Source: Heterohyrax brucei (lineage: Eukaryota > Chordata > Mammalia > Hyracoidea > Procaviidae). Taken from it: a stretch of 64,000 nt of DNA. Where the stretch lies: the NCBI GenBank assembly GCA_028571685.1, contig CM053140.1:154489701-154553700 (forward strand), read 5' to 3'. The position numbers and the translations under genes were made by a program. Shown here one piece after another: positions 46,412 to 57,419 of the stretch. The notes under the pieces are model-generated. The model did no database searches. It was given only the letters and a program-made list of their open reading frames with translations, and was not told the origin of the DNA. How positions within the stretch are numbered: the first letter of the stretch is position 1; each line of letters opens with the position of its first letter.

Positions 46412-47271
46412 TATCATCTGCAAATAGACATACTTTTACTTCTTCCTTACAAGTTTGGATGCCATTTATTTCTTTTTCTTGCCTAATTGCTCTGGCTAGA
46501 ACCTCCAGCACAATGTTGAATAAAAGCAATGACAAAAGGCATCTTTATCTGGTTCCTGCTCTCCAAGGAATGCTTTCAGAATCTCTCCATTAGGATGATG
46601 TTGGCTGTTGACTTTGTGTAAATGCCCTTTATTATGTTGAGGAATTTCTCTTCTAATTTTTATCATGAAGAGATGATGGACTTCATCAAATGCGTTTTCT
46701 GCATCACTTGGATAAAATCAAGGGTTTCTTGTCTTTTGTCTTATTTATGTGGCTGATTACATTGATTTTCTAGTGTTGACCCACATCTGCATCCTTGGTA
46801 TGAATTCCACTTGGTCACTGTAAATTATTATTTTTATATGGTGCTGAATTCTCTTGGGAAGAATTTCGTTGAGGATTTTTGCATCTAAGTTCATGAGGCA
46901 TAGAAGTCTACAGTTATCCTTTTTTTTATGGCATCTTTCTTTAGCTTGTTTTGGCATCAGAGTTATGCTGGCTTCATAGAATGAATTTGGGAGTGTCCTA
47001 TCCTTTTCTATGCTCTGAAATACTTTTAGTAATAGTGGTGCTAACTCTTCTCTAGAATTTTGAAAGCTTTCTGATCCATGAGTTTATTGGGATGGTGGGA
47101 AGTTTTTTCATTTCTTTTTTAATCTCTTCTTTTGTTATGGTCCTATTTGTTTGTTCTACCTTTTTTGTTTTAGTTTACTTAGGTAGTGTTTTTCCACAAA
47201 TTTATCCACATCCTCTAGGTTTTTACATTTGTTAGAGTGTAATTTTTCAAAGTTTTTTGTTATTTTTTTTA

Positions 47272-47563
47272 AGGATTCTTATTTATTACAATAAATGAAT
47301 GAGATTTCTAATATCTACCAACTATCTCATCTGTGATAAATGCTCATCCCCTACCTTTGTAGCCATCAACGTTATTTTCTTCTATGCACAATTTTATTTT
47401 TAAGTCCTTATAACATGGGTCTTATACAATATTTGTCCTTTTGACAGTGACTGATTTCACTCAGCATATTATCTTCTAATTGAAACCATGTTATCAGATT
47501 TTTTCTAAAATCTACATTGTTCTTTTATCATAGCATAGTGTTCCACTCAGTATATATATATTT
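47272..47563 (-). mobile_element. L1 3'-end fragment (short 3'UTR type) inside L1-D
   Basis: The minus strand shows the end of ORF2 and a short 3'UTR like those of L1-A and the 50.4-kb copy (ACAGATGAGATAGTTGGTAG, then TTATTGTAATAAATAAG tail). L1-D ORF2 is collinear on both sides, so this is a 5'-truncated insertion of about 290 bp. Confidence 0.75.
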
Positions 47564-48329
47564 TAATTTCAGGTTGGTCTATTATGATACCACTCATCTC
47601 ATTTTTTTTGCTTCTTCTCCTGTTTTTATTTTGTTAGTTTGGCCAGTAGTTTATCTATTTTGCTGATCACTTCAAAGAATCAGATTTTGGTGTTGTTCTT
47701 TCAATCACTAACTCTTTTAATCACTTTTCTGCCCACTAATTCATTTTGTTCTGCTCTAATTTTTATTATCTTCTTTCTTCTGGTGCTCATGAGATTCTTT
47801 CACTTTTCTCATTCCACTTGTTGGAATTACAGGGTTAATGTGTCTTTACTGAACTTCTTTCTGAATGTTTTGACTATCATCAAAAGTGGTATGTTGAAGT
47901 CTGCTGCCATTACTGTGGAGCTTTCTTTTCTCTCTTCTATGCTGTTAGTTTATTTTATGTACTTAAGAGCCCTGTCTTTGAGTGTATAAATATGTAATGT
48001 AGTTATATAGTGTGTTTCCTTATCCATTGTGGTGGATTTTACTTTGAAGTCTGTTTTTCTCAGGAATTAATGTTGCCACTCCTGGTCTTCTTTGAATGTG
48101 GTTTGCTTGATGTATTTTTCCCATTCTTTGAGTTTTAGTTTGACTGTGTCTTTAAGTCTAAGTTGTGTCTATTGTAGGCAGCATATAGCAGGATCATGGT
48201 TTTTTATGAGTTCTGCCACTCTCTATCTATGCAATTAATCCATTTACATTCAGTGTGATTATTGACAGGTGTGAGTTTATTGCTGTCATTTTGATGCTTT
48301 GTTTTGTATGATGTTGACAGCTTCTTTGT

Positions 48330-49320
48330 TCAGTTGAATTTCCTTTGAGTAATTTTTCTTTATGTTTTCAGTTTTTTCTTTTTCTTCTTTTCTTGTATAT
48401 GCTGAGGCTTCATGTTTTTCTTTCTTTCTTTTTTTTTTTTTAAATTTTTGATGTGTAGGAGTGTTAGTTTCCTGTGTGGTTACCTTAATATTTACCACCA
48501 CCACTACCTTTTTTTTTTTTTCTAAATTTAAGCTTTTATATTTCTTTCTGTTGCCTTGACTTCTCCATATTGAAACTCTATGGCTACATTTTTAAAGCCT
48601 TTTTTTGCTACAATATTTTCGTATTTTACCTAATGACATGATTGTTTCCCCATTTTTACTGTTTAACTTTGACTTGTTTTTAAGATTTTCCTAACTGGTT
48701 TGATATCTGCTTGCTCTATCCTGCACGCTTTTGTTATCTGACGTTACTGATGTTCTAACTGAAGGACTCCCTCTAGTCTTTCTTGTAATTTTTGTTTCAT
48801 TTATGCAAATTCCCTAAATATCTGTTTATCTGGAAATGTCCTAATTTTGCCAATGTATCTGAGAAACGTTCTTGCTGGATATGTAATTCTTGGCTGGCAA
48901 TTTTTTGCATGTATGTCATACCATTGCTGTCTTTTCTGCATGGTTACTACTGAGTTGTCCAAGCTTATTCTTATTGACTCTCCTTTATAGACTACTTTTC
49001 TTTTATCCCTAGCAGCTTTTAAAATTCTCTCATCTTCAGTTTTCACAAGTTTAATAATAAAGTGTATTGGTGTGTTTCTTTTGAGATCTACCCTTTGCAA
49101 AGTTTGATGAACACTTTGGATAGATATATTCTTGTATTTCGTGATACAGAGGAGTTTTCTGTCAACAAATCTTCAACAGTTCTCTGTATTTTCTCTCTCC
49201 CACTATCCCCCATTTTGATACTTCAATCACTTGTAAATGATTCCTCTTCATAGAATTCCACATAAGTTTTAGTGTTTATTCATTTTTAAAAATTATTTTA
49301 TCTGATTTTTCCACAAATTT
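48330..49320 (-). pseudogene. L1-D ORF1p pseudogene
   Basis: RNA-binding ORF1 of L1. The C-terminal domain is open at 48801-49100 on the minus strand: RNTPIHFIIKLVKTEDERIL, then YKGESIRISLD and QPRITYPARTFLRYIGKIRT, ending DKQIFREFA. The order matches the RRM and C-terminal domains of mammalian L1 ORF1p. The upstream coiled-coil part is decayed, and T-rich tracts lie near the ORF1/ORF2 junction (48.41-48.53 kb). Confidence 0.85.
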
Positions 49321-50402
49321 GTTGCTTACTGTATTCTAGCTTCCTCTTTTGCTTTGTTTTGAAATGAGTAAGTGAGCTGATCATGTGAGTTAGTTTATTA
49401 CTGCCTTTGATGCCCTGTCACTGGTGGTTAGAGCTGATGCTAGAAATGTGAGCTCAGGAGTCTGTATACTTTTCTTGTATGTGTTTATCTCAGGTGTCCA
49501 GGTAGTTGGTCAGCAAGTGTATGGTACAGGCTTTTGCCTACAATCTTAGATTGGCAGGAGTGCTGGTATAGACACACCTGCTGCACACAGTAAGAAAGGC
49601 AGGGAGCTGACAGCCTTTGGTGAGTAGGTGAAAAGAAAACATGTTCCTTTTTTTAAGGTGTGTGGATTGATAAGCTTTTGCAGTCAGACTGTAGTGCTCA
49701 ATGCTGTAGGTAGAGCTGAGAGTCATTCAAGGTCCATGGACCCCTTATGCATGTACCTGGGCAAAAGAACTTTTTCTGCTTTGAGTTTCTGGCTCAGGGG
49801 AGCCATCAAATATTTTCCCTCTATCTGTTAAACTGTTCCTCCTTCAGTGCTGGGAGAATGGGAGAATGGCTTAGCACGTGCATAAGGGGTTACATTTCTG
49901 GCTCAGGGAAGGCATCAGTCTATTGAGCTGGCACTACACAAAGAAGGGAGGGTGAAATTCTGGTTAAAGAGGTTTATCCCAAGGAAAGTTCTTGATCTAT
50001 GTGTGGTAGGTTATATGCAAGCTACTTAGCTTTTGACAATCAGATGTTGTTTCCAACTGATTCTGAACATGTGAATGTGCTGTCTACTGCTAGATCTGTC
50101 CAGCTGTGGCAGATGCCTTTCTAACACTACTACTCCCTCACTAATGTCACTACCACTGATCCACCTACAGAAGCTGATTCCCCCCAGGTCTTGTCTGGGC
50201 AGTTCTAAGTACTTCTGGACTTACTTTTTCTTTTCTGTCACTCAGTCCAATTTATCAACCTTTCCTTTGATGTTCAGAGGTCCTAGAACGTCATATACAA
50301 TTGGTTCATTTTTTTTTTTTTGAGAGAGAGAGAGAGGAGTCTTTGTTGTTCAAGTGATCATAGGAAGCACCTGACTGTGCCACCGTCTTAGCCCTGTCTC
50401 CC
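49321..50402 (-). promoter_or_regulatory. L1-D 5'UTR
   Basis: Non-coding, G/C-richer sequence between ORF1 and the element start. It includes a (GA)n tract next to T12 near 50310-50336 and the 5' terminal GGAGACAGGGCTAAG on the minus strand. Not alignable by eye with the 5'UTRs of L1-A and L1-C. Confidence 0.65.
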
Positions 50403-51345
50403 TGGATTCTAATAAGTATATTATTAAGAGATGCCACCATCCTCCTATGAACAGTTGATACTTGACAAAGGCCCCAAGATTTTAAACTGGTGTAAGAATG
50501 GTCTCTTTAACAAATGGTGCTGGCAAAATTGGATATCCATCTGTAAAAAATTGAAACAAGGCCCGTAACTCACACCTTATACAAAAACCAACTCAAATTG
50601 GATAAAAGACCTAAATATCAAATCTAAAATGATAAAGCTCATTCAAGACACATGCAGAATTGATCACGATCATTAGCTATTAAAGAAATGCAGATCAAAA
50701 CTACAATGAGATACCATCTCACCCCAACAAGGTTGGCCATGATCTAAAAAACACAAAACAACAAATGCTGGAGAGGCTGTGGGGAAATTGGAACTCTCCT
50801 ACATTGCTGGTAGGATTGCAAAATGGTACAGCCTCTTTAGAGAACAGTCTGGTGTTTCCTTAAAAAGCTGGAAATAGACATAGAATTTGATCCTGTAATT
50901 CCACTGCTTGGAATTTATCCTTCAGAAACATCATGAACAGACACATGTACATGAATGTTTGTTGCAGCACAGTCCACAATAGCAAAGAGTTGGAATCAAT
51001 CCAGATGCCCATCAGCAGATGAATGGATAAACAAACTATGGTACATATACTCAACGAAACACTATGCTATTATAAAAAAAAAAAAAGGACAATTTTAGGA
51101 ACATCTCATATAACATGGTCTCATTTGGAAGAGATCATGCTGAGTGAAATCAATCAGTGTCAAAAGGACAAATTTTGTGTGAAACCCCTGTTATAAGGAC
51201 TTAACAAGAGAATTATCCACAGAAGAAAATGACTGTGTTGGCTACATGGGTGGGTGGGGGGCTGAGGGTTTATCACAGATAAGGTAATTGGCAGATGTTA
51301 GAAATATTATCCTTTTACTGTAATTAATAAAAAATACAAAAGTTG
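50403..51345 (+). mobile_element. L1 3' end, 5'-truncated and internally deleted
   Basis: Sense ORF2 C-terminal sequence from GAGATGCCACCATCCTCCTA, through TTGGCCATGATCTAAAAAAC, to the ORF2 stop near 51195 and a short 3'UTR ending AATTAATAAAAAATAC. Compared with L1-A, about 300 bp is missing near 50645-50655. It abuts the L1-D 5' end. Confidence 0.85.
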
Positions 51346-52785
51346 AAAAAATAAAAGTAAGTATATTGAGAAAAATTTTGTGTATTACGTTGAAAATACT
51401 GAAATAGATGAAAAATACAAAAAAGACACAATGTTAGCAAATCACAAACTCAAGATTTTCAATTAAATGGACTCTTCATGTATTTTTTCACTTTTACTTT
51501 TTACTGACATGTGTAACAGTATTTTAGATATGCATATTTTAGAAAACATGAGGAGAAAAAATTAGATGTACTCAAGTCTAAGGTGACCTCCCTACCGCAG
51601 AGTAAATCTAGGCACTTAACGACTGAAATAACAGCTTCTACAAAGGGTCTGATTTCACTATCAGCAGCATTACTCACAGAAAAAAATAGAAAAACCTAGC
51701 AAATCCACTAAATATGGACTTTCTCATCAGCTACCAAACACAACTATATTTGAAACAAGTCACTGACTATTTCTATTGAGTCAGAAATCAGAAAAGCAAA
51801 TGTAAGGCCAGTTCTGGATGTCTTCAAGAGGGGCCAGTGGCCTGACGCCAAAGCAACCCTTCTATAATGCCATTTCCACCTCCCCCCACCCCAAAAGGTA
51901 CCAATAGTAACAGCTGTAGACAGTTCAGTGTTCTTCAAAGCTATTTGGAAAATGATGTCACTCAACAGATAAACTGGGAAATGTAAATGAAGGAGACAGC
52001 AGATGTAGAAGCGTAAAGAGAAAAATCTGTTTTTTTAAAACTCTCAAGATTAATGTTTATCTCATGTAGCTATGACAAATGAGATACTACACAAGGGAAA
52101 TAAAGACCTTGTGAAGTGAGACTGCATGCAGGGAGACAGTTACTTCATCGGGGAACCATGTCCCCTGTTCCATTCCCACTCCTCACACTTTCTGGCTTTG
52201 TCATTTGATGCAGATATGCACCTGCCTTGCACATTTTCACAGAATCCCTTCATGTGTAAAGAGAGAAGGTGAGGATGAAAAGCAAATCTTCTATTCATTT
52301 ACCCATTTTCAGGCTAAATAAAGATAATTCACTGCAATTTCCGGTTGCACGCAAAGAAAATCAAGTGAGGAGCAGATGAAAAATACAGGATGGAAATATG
52401 TGGGAAACAAAGATCTTTGCATGAGTACTTAATTTGAAAACTAAGATCTTGTTTTATTTGAATAATACATATTAAAAACTTAGTTTCTAAATTATCAAGT
52501 CAAAACTCTACTGAATCACTGGCACCCCATAAACCATGAAACACCTCTGACTTTCTAGCATCACCCACTCATCTAGGTCATGCAGACCAGCTTGAAGACC
52601 ATTGAGCTTCACTTTGTAGCTCACAGACTAAATCTCACAGCCACCTTTCAGTTCGTACAAAGCAGAAAACTTAGGGGAGAGAGGTTAATACCTTGGTTGT
52701 ACTGGTTCATTTCTGATTCCTGTATTCAGGTGGGTTAAAACAAACAAATAAAAACATGGGCAGAGACTGAAAGAGATACTCATAT
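51346..52785. other. Unassigned sequence, repeat-poor
   Basis: No recognised repeat or gene in 1.4 kb. Confidence 0.45.
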
Positions 52786-52789
52786 TCTT

Positions 52790-53112
52790 TCTTTTATTTA
52801 TTGTGATTGAGTTAAAGTGTACAATCTGGTTTAAATTTGCATGCCTGCCTCTAGGCAGCTCCTACTGCTCACCTTGCCTGGTGACAGCACACTCCTCCTT
52901 CCTGTTTTATACAAGTCATATCCTCTTAACAGTCCCCTGACCCCTCTTCTCTACACGGTCCACTCCTCTAGTGAGAGGCCTGCCGGGCGACATCCTATAG
53001 ATGCATAGAACCCTAAAGTGCACACATGATGTTGTCACTTTGTGTCACAAAGTCCTATCCATTCCTGTCCAAGGAATTGACCTCAGTAATGATTTATGAT
53101 CAGGGGCAGCTT
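52790..53112 (-). mobile_element. L1 distal 3'UTR fragment, antisense
   Basis: Same long-type 3'UTR as L1-B and L1-C. Plus-strand blocks are ATATCCTCTTAACAGTCC-like text, GCGACATCCTATAGATGCAT and TGTCCAAGGAATTGACCTCA. 5'-truncated. Confidence 0.78.
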
Positions 53113-53224
53113 CACATTCTTTTCTGTGGGATGGGGGTCTGTTTTATATCTGCTGCCAGTGCCTAGAACAGAGTCTAGAGAGCAACGGTTCAGTATGTGT
53201 GGTAGGAAGGGCCATACATCTACC

Positions 53225-53410
53225 CTTGAGCATCAAGTAACTGCTGTGTGGCCTTATGCTGGTCATTTACCCTCTCCTGACTTCAGTGTTCACCTTGTAA
53301 AGTGTGGTTGGTAATAATACCTTTTCCTGGGATTGTTTCAACAGTGTAATTACAGAATGTCTGTGAAAGCACTTTGTGAACTCTAAAGTGCTCTCCCAAT
53401 ACAAGGGATA
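53225..53410 (+). repeat. MIR SINE
   Basis: GCTGTGTGGCCTTATGCTGG, CATTTACCCTCTCCTGACTT, TTGTAAAGTGTGGTTGGTAA, AAAGCACTTTGTGAACTCTA: the MIR core and 3' part in order. Confidence 0.82.
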
Positions 53411-53679
53411 AAAAATTGGAAAGCTGCCTCTGGGTGGCTTCATCTCAAATGTGCCCAGATATTAACATTTTAGTGGTAAAAATGGAGCTCTAATATTTCT
53501 TACTGGCATTTTTCTACTGCAGAAGTAACTCAAGTAGAAGGAATATATTTTTCCTTGGTACTCGTAAAGCTATTTTCATTTTAATTGGAAAAAAAATGGA
53601 GCACATAAACATTTATATTTTCCCTGAATTGACCCTTCAGAAAAAAATTTTAAATGTTGCTCACCACCTGTGCAGTGGA

Positions 53680-53765
53680 AAAACCTGAAAGTCGAAGGAG
53701 CACTGTCCTGGCCTTGCCCTTATTCCTCTATGTGACCTTGGACAAGTTACCTCTCTTCTGGCCAA
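53680..53765 (+). repeat. MIR SINE fragment
   Basis: CTCTATGTGACCTTGGACAA and GTTACCTCTCTTCTGG mark the MIR core. The rest is missing. Confidence 0.65.
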
Positions 53766-53814
53766 TCAGCTCATAACAAAATACTTATATAAGCTCTAAG
53801 ATGTGGCAAGGAAT

Positions 53815-53962
53815 ATACAGATGATGCACATGGTAAAATGCTTGATTCATAATTGAAAGGTAGGAAGTTCAAAGCTACCCAGAGATACCTTGGAAAAAAG
53901 ACCTGGTGTTCTGCTTACAAGAATCAAAAAGAAATTGACAGCATCTGGTTTGGTTTTTTTTT
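53815..53962 (+). repeat. AFROSINE long variant, diverged
   Basis: AAGGTAGGAAGTTCAAAGCT, AAAAAGACCTGGTGTTCTGC, then GAAATTGACAGCATCTGGTT tail. Confidence 0.7.
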
Positions 53963-53971
53963 CTTTAAGGC

Positions 53972-54148
53972 GTGACAATCTCTGTTTGGTGACATAGTGG
54001 TTAAGTGCTATGGCTGCTAACAAAAGGTCAGCAGTTCTTATCTACCAGGTACTCATTGGAAACTCTATGGAGAAGTTCTCCTTTGTCTTATGGGGTCACT
54101 ATATGTTAACAGTGACTCAAAGCCAGTGGCTTTGGTTAGGTTTAATCT
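53972..54148 (+). repeat. AFROSINE, sense
   Basis: TTTGGTGACATAGTGGTTAA head, CAAAAGGTCAGCAGTTCTTA, ATTGGAAACTCTATGGAGAA, TTATGGGGTCACTATATG. It follows the previous copy directly. Confidence 0.88.
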
Positions 54149-54404
54149 CTTGTTAAGGCCCTGCCTCAGGAACAAAGAAAGGAGCAAACGATATAATCCC
54201 CTGGGTCCAATAGGTTTATAACTCAATATGTTTTCTAGTCTCTCAAGTAAAGATTGCAATTACTGTGCTATCCACCTCTCCAGTTTGTTATTAGGACTAA
54301 AAGAGACAGCAGGAGAGAGTATCTTGCAGGATTGACCAGTGGTACATAAATGGAAAGTGGTATTATAAAACCATCAGTAGCACATAGATAAAGAATACTT
54401 AACA

Positions 54405-54535
54405 GAGAGATCTATGTATATTATTTCATCTACATGACAAACTGGTTAGGTCCCTGTTAATCACTGCTTTTAAACAATGAGGAAACTGGACTCAGGTCAG
54501 TTAACGCAACTTTAGTTTAGCTAACAGTTCCCAGA
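54405..54535 (-). repeat. MIR fragment, antisense
   Basis: ATTATTTCATCTACATGACA, AACAATGAGGAAACTGGACT and CAGGTCAGTTAACGCAAC follow the inverted MIR order. Confidence 0.6.
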
Positions 54536-55454
54536 CACTTTTAAAGCTAGGGACAGTCTGACTGCAAAGACTCTCTAGATACATCTCTAGATGTACATGG
54601 TGCATTCCTTCGGAAATTCACAAATATTTTCACCAGGTAAAGGAGTCTCTAAAACCTAACAAGTGGCAACAATTAGAGTAAATTACCAAGGGCTTATTAT
54701 CTGCAGTTTATTAAAACAACAACATCAGCAAAACATTTGAAGGAAAGGAAAAAACCTAACTGCCTCAACCAACTACATTAATTGATAAGGCAACACAAAG
54801 AATTAAAAAAAAAAAATTGAATCCTTGTCTTTTCCTAACCCTTTAAACCTGCATGTGGCTAGAATCATTTTTTGTTTAAGAGAAAAATGAATGTTTTCTG
54901 GTCTTGAAGTAGTTAGAGTGGATGGCAAAACTTCACTTTTCAGCCCTCACATAGTTAAAAGAATCATTTAGAGAGAGTTTCATGAAATCAAAATTTCTGT
55001 GATGTTTTCTCTGCGGATTAGTATGCCAAGCAAAATATAAAGGTAGCTTAATGTCCAGATATATTAAGATGAAGAGCTTAACTTCTAATATCCTCTCACC
55101 AAACAGGTATGGATTTACTAAACATTTTACTACTGTGTTATTATTCCTAGCTAAAATTCATAACTAAATCCACCAGCCTCAAAGATTGTCAACTTACTTA
55201 TATTGGTACAATTATTTAAATTTATTTTCAGCCTATATAGCAAAATGAGATAAACTCCAGAGGTATACAAAGGCAAGAAACTGCTCAGAAGTAGCTAACA
55301 GGAGCACATCTGAATCAAACAGCCTGGAATTACAAATCTGTAATAACTCTTTAGAAAAATAACAAAAAAGATGACTGCACCTATTGCTGACCTAAATGAG
55401 TATGAGTTAAAGCTTCTCCATCACAGTGGGAGTAAGTGAACACCTGATATATAC
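54536..55454. other. Unassigned sequence
   Basis: No recognised repeat or gene; A/T-rich. Confidence 0.4.
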
Positions 55455-55690
55455 CTATCATCTACTAAATGGCACTACTAGATGTTTTTTATACATTACC
55501 TTGTCTACTTCCCACAAAAACCAAGAGAAGTAAATAATATTTTCTTTCTTTGCCAGCCAGATGATTGAACTTCCAGTGGATGGAACTGAGATTTGGGATT
55601 AAAATATCGGTCTTAAACAACACAGCTAACGAATTGAAGGGCCAGGATTCAACTCCAAATCTGTCTTTGCCACTATACCTTGCTGAATCT
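55455..55690 (-). repeat. MIR relic, antisense
   Basis: ACATTACCTTGTCTACTTCC and AGAAGTAAATAATATTTTCT, with the terminal AGGGCCAGGATTCAACTCCA block, match inverted MIR. Two overlapping open frames (55489-55771) are incidental. Confidence 0.55.
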
Positions 55691-55784
55691 CTCGGCCATG
55701 TGAGAGATGTAGAGAAGTGTATCTTTTCCTCGTGTACCATTTGCAACAATGAAAGGCTGAAAAAGTGCTGAAAAGAATTTCAAG

Positions 55785-55915
55785 TACAGGTTCATTCATT
55801 CACTTAACAGAAAATTGTTAAGAATCTACTATGTTCCAAACCCATGATGGACACTGAGTATAAGGTGCTGAAGGAAATAGATATGGTCCATGATCATATG
55901 GTATTTACAGTCTGT
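55785..55915. repeat. L2-like relic
   Basis: TTCATTCATTCACTTAACAG, ATCTACTATGTTCCAAACCC, ACACTGAGTATAAGGTGCTG is the ordered text of the common L2 3' region. Confidence 0.6.
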
Positions 55916-55934
55916 ATTATTATTATTATTATTT
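55915..55934 (+). repeat. (TAT)n microsatellite, short
   Basis: About six TAT/TTA units following the L2-like relic. Confidence 0.85.
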
Positions 55935-56004
55935 ACTGAGGCCTTCTGACAAGGTTTAAAGTTGAAAGTAAACATAACAAAGATTTTGATGTATCTGGCC
56001 TACT

Positions 56005-56178
56005 GGTGAAAACCTTGCTGGCATAGTAGCTAAGTGCTACATCTGCTAACCAAAAGATTGGCAGTTCAAACACACCAAGTGCTTCTTGGAAACTCTATGG
56101 GGCATTTCTGCTCTGTCCTACAGGGCCACTGTGAGTTGGAATCAACTTGACAGCAGCGGGTTTGCTTTTTGGTTAAGA
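56005..56178 (+). repeat. AFROSINE, first of a tandem pair
   Basis: ACCTTGCTGGCATAGTAGCT, GGCAGTTCAAACACACCAAG, CTATGGGGCATTTCTGCTCT, GAGTTGGAATCAACTTGACA, GCAGCGGGTTTGC. Full length. Confidence 0.95.
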
Positions 56179-56292
56179 GCTACAGAGATCTATGGGTGCT
56201 AACCAAAACAATGGCAATTTAAACCTATCAGCAGTTCCTTGGAAACTTGATGGGGCAGTTCTACTCTGTCTTATAGAATCTCTATGAGTAGT
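56176..56292 (+). repeat. AFROSINE, second of a tandem pair
   Basis: TTAAGAGCTACAGAGATCTA, AAACCTATCAGCAGTTCCTT, GATGGGGCAGTTCTACTCTG, ending at TCTCTATGAGTAG without the usual tail. Confidence 0.92.
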
Positions 56293-56439
56293 GTTGTTTT
56301 TTTTTAAGATTGTCATACACTGGCTGAATAGTAATTACAACCCCTCAGACAGAGATAGAGATAACAAAGGTTGTTTTATGAGGATTCCGTGGCATAATGC
56401 ATGTGAATTTACCATGAACCTACCATGATACATGGTATC

Positions 56440-56885
56440 TTAGTTTCTTAGTGCTGTTGTAGCAAAATATCACAAAATGAATGCTTTGAAGGCCAGAAAT
56501 CTATTGTTCCACAATTGCAGAGGTTAAAAGTTCTAATCAGGGTATCAGCTGATTGTTGATTTCTTCTGAGAGTTCTAAGAGACAAATTATTCCATGCCTC
56601 TCCCAACTTCTGGCATCTCAGAAATTCTTGACATTCTTAGACTTGTGTCTGTGTCTGCTTGCATTGTCACATAGCCACCCAGTCTCTATCTAAGTCTCTG
56701 TGTCTGTTATCCTTTACTAGAAGACATCACTTAGTTAGGACTAGGACCCACAGTGCTCCAATATGATTTCGTATTAACTGGTAAACATTTTTAAAAACTT
56801 TGTTTGAAAGCAAGTTCATATTCATGGGTGTGGAGGTTAGGACTTAAACATGTTTTTGGGGGGGACACAGTTCAATTCATAATAG
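56440..56885 (+). repeat. MLT1-like MaLR LTR, sense
   Basis: TATCTTAGTTTCTTAGTGCT start, CAGAGGTTAAAAGTTCTAAT, AGACATCACTTAGTTAGGAC, and the terminal GTTTTTGGGGGGGACACAGT. Confidence 0.75.
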
Positions 56886-57117
56886 ATGCATACACAGATA
56901 AATACATACATAAGTAAATGAACAGTCTATGACTAAAGAAAAGTCTGCAGATTTTATGGTCTTTTTTTAATTACTAAAGATTATTAAAAAAATTATATAA
57001 TGTCAACAGCTTCTATCAGATTAGGCAGTTTTGAGATTCTAGTTCACACAGACATATACACAGTAAATTGGGAAAGAAATTTCCAAAAAGAATCATCCAT
57101 TCAAGATTTCAATTATA

Positions 57118-57290
57118 CATGCAACAGTTAAGAGCTCAGCTACTAACCAAGAGGTCAGTAGTTCAAATCTGCGAGCCTCTCCTTGGAAATCCTGTGTGGT
57201 AGTGGTACTATACCCTATGTAGAGTGGTTGTTACAGGTTGGAATCAGCTCAATGGCAACAGGTTTAGTTTTTGTTTTGGTATACACTATC
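57118..57290 (+). repeat. AFROSINE, sense
   Basis: AACAGTTAAGAGCTCAGCTA head, GTAGTTCAAATCTGCGAGCC, CCTTGGAAATCCTGTGTGGT, TTGGAATCAGCTCAATGGCA tail. Confidence 0.93.
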
Positions 57291-57419
57291 AAGGCAGCTG
57301 GTAGTCTCCTCAGGAATGACTTTGTAATATTTTAACTTGTAGATTCAGATTTGGCTAAACAACCTCATTCTTCCCCATAAACTGGGTGCATCTTAGGCTG
57401 GGATTTCAAGAAAAGCTAA

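Larger units (their letters stand above)
44200..48300 (-). pseudogene. L1-D ORF2p pseudogene, interrupted twice
   Basis: Antisense L1 ORF2 with endonuclease near 47.6-48.3 kb and RT around 45.6-47.0 kb. The RT region includes [20 protein letters not shown] and CLFADDM at about 46.42-46.53 kb on the minus strand. The C-terminal domain lies at about 44.2-45.5 kb. The composite mariner entered the TA inside the codons just after CLFADDM. An L1 3' fragment entered the region between endonuclease and RT. Numerous stops besides. Confidence 0.83.
36205..50402 (-). mobile_element. L1-D: full-length older L1 carrying nested insertions
   Basis: An antisense L1 whose 3'UTR is split. The distal part lies at 36205-36831 (ends GTGGGATGCAG) and resumes at 43891 after the L1-C insertion. 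It continues through ORF2 (about 44.2-48.3 kb), ORF1 (about 48.33-49.32 kb) and a 5'UTR to a start near 50402. There, minus-strand sequence opens GGAGACAGGGCTAAGACGGT, a typical L1 5' start. Other insertions are a composite mariner (45855-46411) and an L1 3' fragment (47272-47563). Without insertions it is about 6.3 kb, normal for a full-length L1. The 3'UTR differs from that of L1-B and L1-C, so it is another subfamily. Confidence 0.8.
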
